Below are positions 41,305-49,282 of a DNA stretch of 64,000 nt, in pieces. The notes beneath the pieces are model-generated. The model was not told the origin of the DNA, did not search any database, and saw nothing but the letters and a program-made list of their open reading frames with translations. Every line of letters starts with the position of its first letter. Positions within the stretch are counted from its first letter, which is position 1. The stretch is from the NCBI GenBank assembly GCA_900470805.1, contig UCCA01000020.1:62001-126000 (forward strand). The letters run 5' to 3'. The position numbers and the translations under genes are program-made. Source of the stretch: Hyphomicrobiales bacterium (GTDB taxonomy: Bacteria > Pseudomonadota > Alphaproteobacteria > Rhizobiales > Rhizobiaceae).

Positions 41305-42981
41305 ATGAAGCTGAAGCTCCCCAATAAGCCCAAAAAGAAGACGACCTATCCCGCTTGGGTGTTTGACGACAGCCCGATTGAGGACCCGTTCGGCTATGGG
41401 GAAAGAGCGGTCAATTTTCTTTGCGCCCTAAACCATCCCAAGAACCCGGCTCCCGGTCACCCCTTCCAACTCGATCGTTGGCAGGAGCGGATTGTCCGAG
41501 CCATCTACGGGCCACGTCATGTTGAAGACCAGTACGACGCGCAAGGCACGATTGTCGCGACGAAAGGCTCCCGGATTGTCAGCACTGCCGTTTTCCTTTG
41601 GCCAAGAGGATCGCGGAAGACGTCACTTGCGGCGGCGCTATCGCTTCTGCACACATTCGGCCCGGAGCGCGTTCCCGGTGGGGAAGTCCTTTGCGCAGCG
41701 TCCGACCATAAACAGTCGAAGTATTCATATAACGAAGTCGTTGGCATCGTCCGGGCAACGGCCCAGTTGGCAGATCGCGCCTCAATTGCTGAATACAAGT
41801 CACGCGTCACCAACTCTAAATGGGCTACCTATTACGAGTGCCTAAGCAGTGATGCCGGCTCGCAGCACGGACGCACTCCCGCCATGGCGTTTGTCGATGA
41901 GTTGCACGTACATAAAAACAGAGCCCTATGGGACGCTATCAATTCGGGTATGTCGAAGACTGACGGCTCGCTTATGATCATCGCCACCACGGCGGGACGC
42001 GGCCAGCAGAACCTTGCTTTTGAACAGATCGACTATGCACGAAAGGTCGCGCGCGGCGATATCATCGATCCGGCCACGCTGCCCGTACTCTTCGAAACTC
42101 CGATCGATGCTGATTGGGAAGATGAGGCTGTTTGGTATCGTGCGAACCCGGGACTGAAATTCGGCTATCCTTCTCTCGGAAAGCTGCGCCAGCAAGCGAA
42201 GGCAGCGAAGAACCGCCCCGGCGATCGAGACGGTTTCAAGCAATTTCACCTAAATATGTGGCTAGATCATAGCGAAGCGCCATTCGTGGAAATGGATATC
42301 TATGACGCCGGGGCGGCTCCTATCGATCTGGAGGCGCTGCGCGGCGAACCGTGTTGGCTAGGTGTTGACCTATCATCCAACCGTGATTTGACCGCCGTTG
42401 TCGCGGCTTGGAGGGACCCCGAAGTTGAAGAGGGCTATATCGTCCACCCGTGGTTTTTCTGCCCCGCAGATAACTTGCAGGGCCGCGCCGAGCGCGACGG
42501 CGTTCCCTATCCGACGTGGGCCGGCGACGGCCATATAATCCCGACCCCGGGCAACGTGGTCGATTTTAGGGCCGTCGAAAATCATATCCGCGATCTATGC
42601 GATGAGTTCGACGTGCGGGAGATCGCCTTCGACCCGCATCTAGGCCGAAACATGATGAGCAACCTTGTAGAAGACGGCTTCCCAGCCGTGGAGATGAGGC
42701 AGGGATGGGTGACAATGGCACCGGCCATCAAGGAGCTGGAGCGGGCGATCGTCGCCCAGCGCTTCCGTCACGGCGGTCAGCCCGTGCTTCGGTGGAACTT
42801 CGACAACATCGTTGTCGTGACCGACAGCGCCGGCAACACTTCATTCAACAAGGGCAAGGCCAAGGATCGGATCGACGGGGCCGTTGCTGCCGCCATGGCC
42901 GTGGGCCGCGCATCAGTCGGGGAAGACACCCGATCGATTTACGACACAGAAGAACGCCCGGAAGGCCTTCTCATATTCTAA
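41305..42981 (+). CDS. Terminase large subunit
   Basis: 558-residue packaging motor: an N-terminal ATPase with the P-loop lysine in PRGSRKTSLAAAL (about residue 104) and Walker B AFVDELHVHKN, then a nuclease domain with GVDLSSNRDLTAVVA (metal Asp, about 353) and a C-terminal KAKDRIDGAVAAAMAVGRA (metal Asp). It belongs to the TerL group found with P27 small subunits. All key residues are present, so packaging could be functional. ATG 41305 preferred over TTG 41299. Confidence 0.94.
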   Translation: MKLKLPNKPKKKTTYPAWVFDDSPIEDPFGYGERAVNFLCALNHPKNPAPGHPFQLDRWQERIVRAIYGPRHVEDQYDAQGTIVATKGSRIVSTAVFLWPRGSRKTSLAAALSLLHTFGPERVPGGEVLCAASDHKQSKYSYNEVVGIVRATAQLADRASIAEYKSRVTNSKWATYYECLSSDAGSQHGRTPAMAFVDELHVHKNRALWDAINSGMSKTDGSLMIIATTAGRGQQNLAFEQIDYARKVARGDIIDPATLPVLFETPIDADWEDEAVWYRANPGLKFGYPSLGKLRQQAKAAKNRPGDRDGFKQFHLNMWLDHSEAPFVEMDIYDAGAAPIDLEALRGEPCWLGVDLSSNRDLTAVVAAWRDPEVEEGYIVHPWFFCPADNLQGRAERDGVPYPTWAGDGHIIPTPGNVVDFRAVENHIRDLCDEFDVREIAFDPHLGRNMMSNLVEDGFPAVEMRQGWVTMAPAIKELERAIVAQRFRHGGQPVLRWNFDNIVVVTDSAGNTSFNKGKAKDRIDGAVAAAMAVGRASVGEDTRSIYDTEERPEGLLIF

Positions 42982-42992
42982 TGGAGATCTAA

Positions 42993-45680
42993 ATGCCGAC
43001 CGAAACAGAACAACTAGTCGTCAGCCTTGAAGCCCGTATCAATCAGTTCGAAAAGAACTTCCAAAAGGCCCAGCGCACGGCGAACGACAACTTTCAGGGG
43101 ATCGAGCGCCGCGCCCAGCGGTCAGCCGATACGCTGGAAAAGAGCTTCGACCGGGCCGGTAGCTCGATCAGCGCCAAGCTCGAAGGCGCGTTGAAGCCGT
43201 TCCTTGCGGGTGGCATTCTAGCCGCTGGCGTCACCGCTGCAGCTACCGCCCTTGGCGAGGTGGCCAAGACCGTTGCCGAAGTCGATCGCGAGGCCCGCAA
43301 GGCTGGCGTATCGGCGCAGACGTGGCAGCGTTGGGCCTATGTGGCCACGGCCACCGGCATGAATATCGATGGCGTCACCGACGCGCTGAAAGAGTTGAAT
43401 ATTCGCGGCGACGAATTCGCCAAGACCGGGAAGGGCAGCGCACAGGAAGCTTTCACCCGTCTTGGATACACGGCAACGGACGTGGCGGCGAAGCTGAAAG
43501 ACCCTTCGGCCTTCCTTGATGAGATCATCGGCAAGCTGCAAAAATTGGATAGGGCCGCGCAGACCCGTATCCTTGATGAGACCTTTGGGGGGCAGGGCGC
43601 GGAAGAACTGGCCAAGGTGCTTGGCCTGTCCGTTGCGGAAATCCAGAAACTCCGATCGCAGGCAGCGACCTTCACCGACGAACAGATTGCATCGGCGGCA
43701 AAGATCGATCGGGCATTCGCCACCCTTTGGCGCAACGTGTCCGTTTATGCCAAGGGCGCGCTCGTCAATTCCGTTGGTTATGCCGAGTCTCTGATCGATA
43801 CGATAAGCACCTTGAAGGGGGACAAGCTGATCGATCAGGCGAAAGCCGACGCTCTCTCCCCGGAAGGGCAGATGAAGCGGCTAGAACAGCAGCGCGCCAA
43901 GATCGCGGCCCAGATTGCCGACGTCCAATCCAACCCGCTGGACGTCTTGAAGCAGACAGAGCTTCGCCAGCTTGAAGCCTCGCTCAAAGCCGTGGACGAA
44001 CAGATCGAAGCCCTTGGCGGCGGAAGCAATGAACTGAAAGCAGCGCTCTCCGAACTGTCCAACATGACCGTTGGCGCGGGCAAGAGCTTCGAACAGAGCA
44101 CCATGTCGGCGGCGAACTTCAAGAACGCCTTGGCCGAGATCAAGAAGCTTGTGCCGAGCCTGAAATCGGATCTCGACAACCTCGCCACCTCGAACAGCAT
44201 TGATGCTGCCTATCAGAACGCTGTTAAGAACGCCCGAAACATGGGTGACGTGCAACTGGCGACCGATACGGCGAACCGCGCCAAGACAGCGGCAAGGGTG
44301 AATTTCGCCACCTCCAACACCACAGATTATCTCTCTGGATACCTGCCAAGCGGCAAGGGAAAGGCGGCGGTTGACGGGATGGCTTCGGCCTTCGCCACCA
44401 AGCTGGCCACCATGCTGGCGTCTCTCCCAGAAAACCTGCAGGGGCAGGTAACGATCAATTCCGGTTATCGCGACGTGGCAAGGCAGCAGGAGCTATGGCT
44501 GCAGGCGCTGCAGAAATACGGCTCTGTTGAAGAGGCCCGGAAGTGGGTGGCTCCTCCTGGCAATTCTCAGCACAACAAAGGCAATGCCGCCGATTTGGGA
44601 TACGGCAGTGATGCCGCCCGTCAATGGGCTCACAGCAACGCCGGAAACTTCGGCCTGTCGTTCCCGCTTGGAAATGAGAATTGGCATATTGAGGATGCAG
44701 ACGCCCGCCGCTCCGCCGACAGCACGGCGATGCAGGAAAAGATCAATCTCGCCAAACAGCAGGGCGAGGCCCGCCGATCGCTGAATTTGACAATCAGTGA
44801 AGGCTTGGATTTGGCCCGGTTCGAGCAGTCGATCAGCGGCATGTCGGCCCAGCAGCAACAGATTGAGCTCGAAGTCTATCGCGCCAAACTACAGGCCAAG
44901 CGCGACGGCATCACCCTGTCCGATCAGGAAGTCCAAAAGATCCGCGATCAGATCACGGCAACGTCTCAGCTTAACGCGGCCAACAAACAGGTTGCGTCAT
45001 CGGCGGAAGGCATGGGGGAGGCCCAACACTTCCTTGCCGAGAACTTCACCAATGCTCTATCGGGCCTGATCACTGGCACCACGACGTTGGAAGGGGCTAT
45101 GCAGCAGCTTGCCAACAGCATCATCAACGCGGCGCTACAGGCCATTCTCTTGGGCGAGGGGCCGCTTGCCGGCCTTGGCGGGGGCAAGAAGTCGGGCGGT
45201 AGTTCCAACCCCGTGGGTGGCCTTCTAGGCTTCCTATTCAGCGCCAAGGGCGGGCCGGTCAGCCACGATCGTCGCAGCGTGCTTCACCTTGCGGGAGGCG
45301 GCAACGTTCGCGGTCCCGGCACCGCCACAAGCGACAGCATCCCGGCTTGGCTCTCCGATGGGGAATTCGTGGTGAATGCTGCCGCCACGGCCCGTAACAG
45401 GGCAGCGCTCGAAGACATCAACGCGGGGAGAGCGCCACGCTTGGCAGACGGCGGCATGATCGGAGGCGGGGCCAAGGGCGGTAGTTCCGCAGCCGCACCG
45501 CTGAATATGGGTGGCGTCGTCGTCAACGTCAGCACGAACGGCAGTTCGGGGGACAAGTCCAAAGATGAGGCCTACAGCCAGAACATGGGGAAGATCGTCG
45601 GGCAAGCCGTTGATCAGCACATGTCAGATTGGACCGTCAACCAGATGAGGCCGGGTGGCCTCTTGTACGGGCGGCGCTAG
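42993..45680 (+). CDS. Tape measure protein with embedded M15 peptidase domain
   Basis: 895 residues. The N-terminus is coiled (VVSLEARINQFEKNFQKAQRTANDNFQGIERRAQRSADTLEKSF), followed by a hydrophobic stretch near residues 65-90 and long helices. Residues about 489-565 form an M15-type D-Ala-D-Ala peptidase domain: INSGYRDVARQQELW, then NSQHNKGNAADLGY and a final WHIEDA with the zinc His. The end has GGNVRGPGTATSDSIPAWLSDGEFVVNAAATARN, a common tape measure ending. It sets tail length and may open peptidoglycan at injection. No tail tip genes follow; the next gene is on the other strand. Confidence 0.93.
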   Translation: MPTETEQLVVSLEARINQFEKNFQKAQRTANDNFQGIERRAQRSADTLEKSFDRAGSSISAKLEGALKPFLAGGILAAGVTAAATALGEVAKTVAEVDREARKAGVSAQTWQRWAYVATATGMNIDGVTDALKELNIRGDEFAKTGKGSAQEAFTRLGYTATDVAAKLKDPSAFLDEIIGKLQKLDRAAQTRILDETFGGQGAEELAKVLGLSVAEIQKLRSQAATFTDEQIASAAKIDRAFATLWRNVSVYAKGALVNSVGYAESLIDTISTLKGDKLIDQAKADALSPEGQMKRLEQQRAKIAAQIADVQSNPLDVLKQTELRQLEASLKAVDEQIEALGGGSNELKAALSELSNMTVGAGKSFEQSTMSAANFKNALAEIKKLVPSLKSDLDNLATSNSIDAAYQNAVKNARNMGDVQLATDTANRAKTAARVNFATSNTTDYLSGYLPSGKGKAAVDGMASAFATKLATMLASLPENLQGQVTINSGYRDVARQQELWLQALQKYGSVEEARKWVAPPGNSQHNKGNAADLGYGSDAARQWAHSNAGNFGLSFPLGNENWHIEDADARRSADSTAMQEKINLAKQQGEARRSLNLTISEGLDLARFEQSISGMSAQQQQIELEVYRAKLQAKRDGITLSDQEVQKIRDQITATSQLNAANKQVASSAEGMGEAQHFLAENFTNALSGLITGTTTLEGAMQQLANSIINAALQAILLGEGPLAGLGGGKKSGGSSNPVGGLLGFLFSAKGGPVSHDRRSVLHLAGGGNVRGPGTATSDSIPAWLSDGEFVVNAAATARNRAALEDINAGRAPRLADGGMIGGGAKGGSSAAAPLNMGGVVVNVSTNGSSGDKSKDEAYSQNMGKIVGQAVDQHMSDWTVNQMRPGGLLYGRR

Positions 45681-45682
45681 AG

Positions 45683-46171
45683 TTAAAGATTTCCGTCCGC
45701 CCCTGCTTCTTCCCATTTCTGGTAAGTAAGCGTGCATTCGCCGAACGCAGTCAGCACAAGAAAATTCCTATGCTGACTGTCCCACCACTTGTAGGTCTTT
45801 CCTGCGTTCGGATCCGTTTTGGAAACGCCCGCAGGACCGTATGTGTTTTCCACACGTTGAACGACGTTGTCACACGTTCGACCGTTGGGCCAAATCAATT
45901 CTACCATGTCTAGGACGTGGGAAGCGTTATTGAAAAAGAAGTTTACGTTGAACTCGTAACCGTCAGTCGTCTTATATTTCGCGACTGCAGCTCGCGTTGA
46001 ACCTAGATCAAAGGACCGCTCTTCATCTTTGGCGGCAAACGCAGTTCCACTTGACGCGCGGATTACCTCATCCACGTTCATTCCCCATTTTGTATATTGC
46101 CAATCGGCGTGCGCCGATGTGGAAACGGTCATGGCAAGTACGCCCATAAACGCGGCAATTGTCGTTCTCAT
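45683..46171 (-). CDS. Secreted hypothetical protein of the element
   Basis: 162 residues from ATG 46171 (GGGGAA upstream). Signal peptide is MRTTIAAFMGVLAMTVSTSAHA; the mature part begins DWQYTKWGMNVDEVIRAS. Family unknown; the WGM..DEVI start recalls small periplasmic proteins of unknown role. It is probably exported to the periplasm. Last gene of the leftward operon headed by the Arc-like repressor, so expressed in the integrated state. Convergent with the tape measure gene (2 bases apart). Confidence 0.75.
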   Translation of the reverse strand: MRTTIAAFMGVLAMTVSTSAHADWQYTKWGMNVDEVIRASSGTAFAAKDEERSFDLGSTRAAVAKYKTTDGYEFNVNFFFNNASHVLDMVELIWPNGRTCDNVVQRVENTYGPAGVSKTDPNAGKTYKWWDSQHRNFLVLTAFGECTLTYQKWEEAGADGNL

Positions 46172-46207
46172 CCAGTTCCCCAGCCCATTTATTTGCAAAT
46201 ATTTGTG

Positions 46208-46582
46208 TCAGACCCACGCGGCAATCAGAGCGACGATAAGGCTGGCGACCCCTAGCTTGAAGCCGGTTTCGGAGTTGACGAACAGGAAATTTCGCACGGC
46301 GCGGCGAATTGGCTGATCGGGATTGTCGATCTCGATTATGTCGCGGGTGACGTGGCTAGGCGGGCCGAACGGGTATTTCTCCTCGTCCCCGAATTCTTCG
46401 ATCGCAAAATCAAACCACCCGGAAACGCGCAATTGCAGCACGGATGCAAGGCCTAATAGCGCGGCGGCGGAATTCATCAAGCGAGGGGCCGATAGCGGGC
46501 CACCGATCAGTGACATCAAGCCGGCAACGGTTGAAATTACCGAAGCTGCCAAGACCACAACGAAGAACGTTCGAAGTGTCAT
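46208..46582 (-). CDS. Membrane protein of the lysogeny-type operon, three TM
   Basis: 124 residues: TM1 TFFVVVLAASVISTVAGLMSLIG, TM2 SAAALLGLASVLQLRVSGWF, a polar middle (about residues 60-100) and TM3 LGVASLIVALIAAWV at the C-terminus. No family recognised. It overlaps the Arc-like gene by four bases (ATGA), so both are made together. A membrane protein co-expressed with the repressor is a classic position for superinfection exclusion, but that is inference. Confidence 0.7.
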   Translation of the reverse strand: MTLRTFFVVVLAASVISTVAGLMSLIGGPLSAPRLMNSAAALLGLASVLQLRVSGWFDFAIEEFGDEEKYPFGPPSHVTRDIIEIDNPDQPIRRAVRNFLFVNSETGFKLGVASLIVALIAAWV

Positions 46583-46890
46583 CTGCGATCGGCCTCTAGG
46601 CGGGCAATCCTCATTTCGTGGTCATAGCTTCGATCGTCTTGGACCATCTGCGATAGCGCACGCTCGACCGCAGAGAGGCGCTTTTCAAGCTCGCTATCCG
46701 GGGCCGGCAGATCAAACCCGCTCGCGTGGGTGACACCCCCAGCCGCATAGAACGCCTCCAGCACGGCGACGACTTCTGCATTCATGGTGCGATGGTTCTT
46801 TTCCGCCTCTTTTTTTATCTGGTCGCGCATGCCTTCCGGCAGGCGGACGATGAATTTGTCCATTTCACGTACGCTTTTAGTCTGTGCCAT
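46579..46890 (-). CDS. Arc-family ribbon-helix-helix repressor (leftward)
   Basis: 103 residues. The Arc/Mnt-type core reads KFIVRLPEGMRDQIKKEAEKNHRTMNAEVVAVLEAFYA (about residues 12-50), followed by a coiled-coil tail (SELEKRLSAVERALSQMVQDDRSYDHEMRIARLEAD). It should bind as a dimer or tetramer to the ATGGCA/TGCCAT operators just upstream and repress the opposite promoter. The start ATG 46890 is adjacent to the first palindrome. It leads the leftward operon. Confidence 0.88.
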   Translation of the reverse strand: MAQTKSVREMDKFIVRLPEGMRDQIKKEAEKNHRTMNAEVVAVLEAFYAAGGVTHASGFDLPAPDSELEKRLSAVERALSQMVQDDRSYDHEMRIARLEADRR

Positions 46891-46899
46891 AAATCTATG

Positions 46900-46970
46900 A
46901 TGGCAAAATGCCATGTCCCCTATTGACGCGTAATCTGCCCAGTGCCATCTCTTGCATGGCACCGTGCCAT
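46900..46970. promoter_or_regulatory. Divergent operator region with ATGGCA/TGCCAT palindromes
   Basis: ATGGCA-AAA-TGCCAT at 46900-46914; then GTGCCAT (46942-46948), ATGGCAC (46956-46962) and GTGCCAT (46964-46970). Alternating half-sites of the same core lie between two divergent Arc-type genes, as in the immunity region of P22-like phages (Arc/Mnt). Sites are seen; their use is inferred. Confidence 0.7.
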
Positions 46971-46987
46971 ATCGAAAGAGCAAAGGG

Positions 46988-47143
46988 ATGGATATCATGA
47001 AAGCTGCAGACTTCCCCAAAATAATCGTTCGGCTCCCCCCAGACGTCAAGGACTGGATCGAAGAGCAGTCGAAGCTGAACGCCTCTTCTCAGACCTCCGA
47101 AATCGTCCGCGCTCTCAGGGAGCGCATGGCACGCGCTGCCTAG
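46988..47143 (+). CDS. Arc-family ribbon-helix-helix protein (rightward)
   Basis: A 51-residue protein with almost only the RHH fold: FPKIIVRLPPDVKDWIEEQSKLNASSQTSEIVRALRERM. It is paired head-to-head with the longer Arc-like gene and preceded by the same operators, so the two probably form a switch. An ATG at 46997 with AAGGG spacing is an equally good start (MKAADFP). It begins the rightward operon that ends with the integrase. Confidence 0.82.
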   Translation: MDIMKAADFPKIIVRLPPDVKDWIEEQSKLNASSQTSEIVRALRERMARAA

Positions 47144-47168
47144 CTCACCCTCCACAACGATAGGAATA

Positions 47169-47615
47169 ATGGACATGACAAGCGAGATACAGAAACTGAT
47201 CGACCAAGCCACCGCCAAGGCTGTTTTAGACTACGAAGATGACGCCCTCCAGACGTATGTTCTTATCATCTACGACAACGGCGACACCGATCGTATGCCG
47301 ATCGACACAGGCAGCAGCCTCCTGCACGCAGATCATGCGTTCGCAGAAGGTGACGAACTGGCTGCCTTCGCGGGAAGCTCCACGTTTATCGTGTTTATGC
47401 ACGTTCGAGAGCCCGAGGGTGAAGCGATCATCATGCGGAGTGTCAAAGGTGACGAGCAGGGGACGTCGGCGTTTCTCGTTCACCGTGAAACCGGGTTTGC
47501 AGAAGACGATTTGAGTATGGCGCTTACCTACAACGGCAAGGAACTCGACACACCCACCCAGTGGACCGGGGCAATCGGTGAAATCCAATTCGACATGGTA
47601 CAGAGGCCGAACTAG
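47169..47615 (+). CDS. Hypothetical protein of the integrase operon, 148 aa
   Basis: An acidic soluble 148-residue protein (LIDQATAKAVLDYEDDALQTYVLIIYDNGDTDRM), not recognised. It lies between the rightward Arc gene and the integrase, with the next gene starting right at its stop (TAGATG). Possibly an early regulatory or anti-host protein; no evidence decides. Confidence 0.65.
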   Translation: MDMTSEIQKLIDQATAKAVLDYEDDALQTYVLIIYDNGDTDRMPIDTGSSLLHADHAFAEGDELAAFAGSSTFIVFMHVREPEGEAIIMRSVKGDEQGTSAFLVHRETGFAEDDLSMALTYNGKELDTPTQWTGAIGEIQFDMVQRPN

Positions 47616-47855
47616 ATGACTAGCATCCTACGCCAGATGACAATCGCGTCCCGCGCCGCCGACAAGGCCCGCCGCGCCACCCGCCGCAAGGAGCAAATGT
47701 CGGACCTCAAGAAGCTGACAAAGCACTTTGCCAAGGACGGCAAACAGGTCTCGGTATTCATTACCCACGACGGCTATTCGCTCACCAGCATCACGGCACC
47801 ACCGAGCCCGGATGCTGCCAATCCGAACGAATGGGATGAGGAGTTGCTGAAATGA
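47616..47855 (+). CDS. Small basic protein before the integrase, 79 aa
   Basis: 79 residues with a very basic N-terminal half (SRAADKARRATRRKEQMSDLKKLTKHFAKDG) and an acidic end (PNEWDEELLK). It overlaps the integrase start by four bases (ATGA), so the two are coupled. Size, charge and place would fit an excisionase or integration helper, but no fold is recognised. Confidence 0.6.
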   Translation: MTSILRQMTIASRAADKARRATRRKEQMSDLKKLTKHFAKDGKQVSVFITHDGYSLTSITAPPSPDAANPNEWDEELLK

Positions 47856-48919
47856 CAAAAGCGCCCCTCACAGGCCAGAAAAAGCCGAAATACGTCCACG
47901 CCTTTGCCGACAGGCATGGCCGCGACAGGATCTATTTCAACAAGCCGGGACAGGCGAAGATCGCGCTCAGCGGCCCGTTGTACTCGGAAGCGTTCTGGAT
48001 CGACTATCACAAGGCCAAGGCGGGGGAGAAGATCGTCAAAGAAGGGGCAGGGGCGTCGAAGACGGTCGCCGGCACCATCGACGCGCTAATCGCCAAATAC
48101 TACCAATCCGCCGACTTCCTGAGCAACGCACCGACGACACAGCGGAATTACAAGTCCGTCCTCGAACCGTTCCGAAAGGACCACGGCGCGAAGACCGTCG
48201 CCAACCTTCGGCGCGAACACATCAATGCCATTCTGAACAAGCGGGCGCTGACCTCCACGGCACAAGCCAAGAACCTTGGGAAGCGCCTTTCCACCCTCAT
48301 GAAGTTCGCAGTTGATTTCGGCCTCGCCAAAGACAACCCGATGATTGGCGTCAAGAAGGTGAAGCACGTCGAACAGCATTACGAAATGTGGACCGACGCG
48401 GACATCGCACAGTTCCGGGCCTACTGGGGCGAGGAAACGCCACAGCGGCAAGCGCTGGAGATCCTGATCTATACTGGTCTTCGCCGCAGCGATGCCGTGA
48501 AGCTTGGCCCGAAGCACGTCAAGGACGGTTCAATCAAGATCACCACACAGAAGACGAAAGCCGTTTTAGAGTTTCCAGTGCACCCCAAGCTGCAGCCGTT
48601 CCTCAAGACCCGGAACAATGGCCGCATTGCCAACATAGCCACCTACATCACCACCATGCACGGCAAGGCGCGATCGGAGAAGGCGTTCACGAATTGGATA
48701 AAGGAGGCAGCGGACGAAGCCCACTTGCCGCCTCACAGGTCACCCCACGGCTTGCGCCGCGCATCGTGCCGAGCACTGGCCGAAGCCGGCTGCAGCGTAT
48801 GGGAAATCATGAGCATCACCGGCCATCAGAACAGCGAGGAGGTGCAAGCCTACGTGGCCGATATCGACAAGAAGAAACTAGGCGCAAGCGCAATAGAGAA
48901 GTGGACAAGCGCGTCATGA
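47852..48919 (+). CDS. int: Tyrosine recombinase / phage integrase
   Basis: 355 residues. The N-terminal arm- and core-binding domains are followed by a catalytic domain with the Arg in LIYTGLRRSDAVKL (about residue 211), HGLRRASCRALAEAGC (His-x-x-Arg, about 299), the His in ITGHQNSEEV and the nucleophile Tyr in VQAYVADIDKKKL (about 334). All catalytic residues are intact. It ends 86 bases before attR in tRNA-Glu and is expected to recombine the 22-bp core. Arm-like repeats lie at both ends of the element. Confidence 0.95.
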   Translation: MTKAPLTGQKKPKYVHAFADRHGRDRIYFNKPGQAKIALSGPLYSEAFWIDYHKAKAGEKIVKEGAGASKTVAGTIDALIAKYYQSADFLSNAPTTQRNYKSVLEPFRKDHGAKTVANLRREHINAILNKRALTSTAQAKNLGKRLSTLMKFAVDFGLAKDNPMIGVKKVKHVEQHYEMWTDADIAQFRAYWGEETPQRQALEILIYTGLRRSDAVKLGPKHVKDGSIKITTQKTKAVLEFPVHPKLQPFLKTRNNGRIANIATYITTMHGKARSEKAFTNWIKEAADEAHLPPHRSPHGLRRASCRALAEAGCSVWEIMSITGHQNSEEVQAYVADIDKKKLGASAIEKWTSAS

Positions 48920-48939
48920 GAACGTTCGGAAAACAGAAA

Positions 48940-48965
48940 TCTGCTAACCGGCAAATCGGGTTAGC
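48940..48965. repeat. Arm-type repeat near attR
   Basis: TCTGCTAACC at 48940-48949 matches the two copies near attL, followed by the inverted GGTTAGC at 48959-48965. It lies between the integrase stop and attR. Confidence 0.6.
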
Positions 48966-49005
48966 AAATATTGCTCTACAGGCACTGGAAACGCTGATGC
49001 CGGGG

Positions 49006-49027
49006 AGAGAAGTGGTACGCCCTAGGG
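49006..49027. other. attR (right copy of the 22-bp core repeat)
   Basis: Identical to 31365-31386. It covers the last 15 bases of tRNA-Glu including CCA and 7 bases beyond, so insertion leaves the tRNA intact. Confidence 0.9.
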
Positions 49028-49087
49028 GAGTCGAACCCCTCTTCCCAGAATGAAAATCTGGTGTCCTAACCGATAGACGAAGGGCGC
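49013..49087 (-). tRNA. tRNA-Glu(TTC)
   Basis: On the minus strand the cloverleaf starts GCGCCCTTCGTCTATCGG, has anticodon loop ATTTTCATT (TTC), T-arm AGGGG-TTCGACT-CCCCT, acceptor AGGGCGT paired to GCGCCCT (one G-U), and an encoded ACCA end. It is the integration site of the phage element. The 195 bases from here to 49283 hold nothing else recognisable. Confidence 0.96.
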
Positions 49088-49282
49088 TTCCTTCGTGGTG
49101 GCGCCCTTATAGTCAGGCGTTCGGAATCCCGCAAGCCGCAATTCGGATTTTTTTCAAAATAATGACAGCGGAGCCGGGGCTGTGGACAACGGCCATTTTG
49201 GCCGACGAATCAAACGTGTAGGCGGGATGGCTGGCATGCTGTCAAAGCGGCAGGCAATGCTGCGAACCGTTGCGAACTGGGC

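Larger units (their letters stand above)
31365..49027. mobile_element. Integrated phage-derived element in tRNA-Glu(TTC), about 17.6 kb, tail-poor
   Basis: Bounded by identical 22-bp repeats at 31365-31386 and 49006-49027, the right copy lying in the 3' end of tRNA-Glu. The integrase is next to attR. Contents in order: two small unknown genes, a winged-helix protein, portal, GTA-gp10-like protein, prohead protease, capsid, unknown, amber-interrupted tail tube, chaperone-like protein, XRE, HNH, small genes, gp6-like connector, gp10-like, DUF3168, head closure, terminase small and large, tape measure, then an Arc-repressor module and integrase. No baseplate, host-recognition, holin/endolysin or clear replication genes are seen. 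It is either a defective prophage or a satellite-like element. Confidence 0.93.

Noticed and set aside
45629..45913. 94-codon plus-strand frame after the tape measure gene (possible tail-tip gene)
   Set aside because: It overlaps both the tape measure end and the secreted-protein gene and has no tail-tip features.
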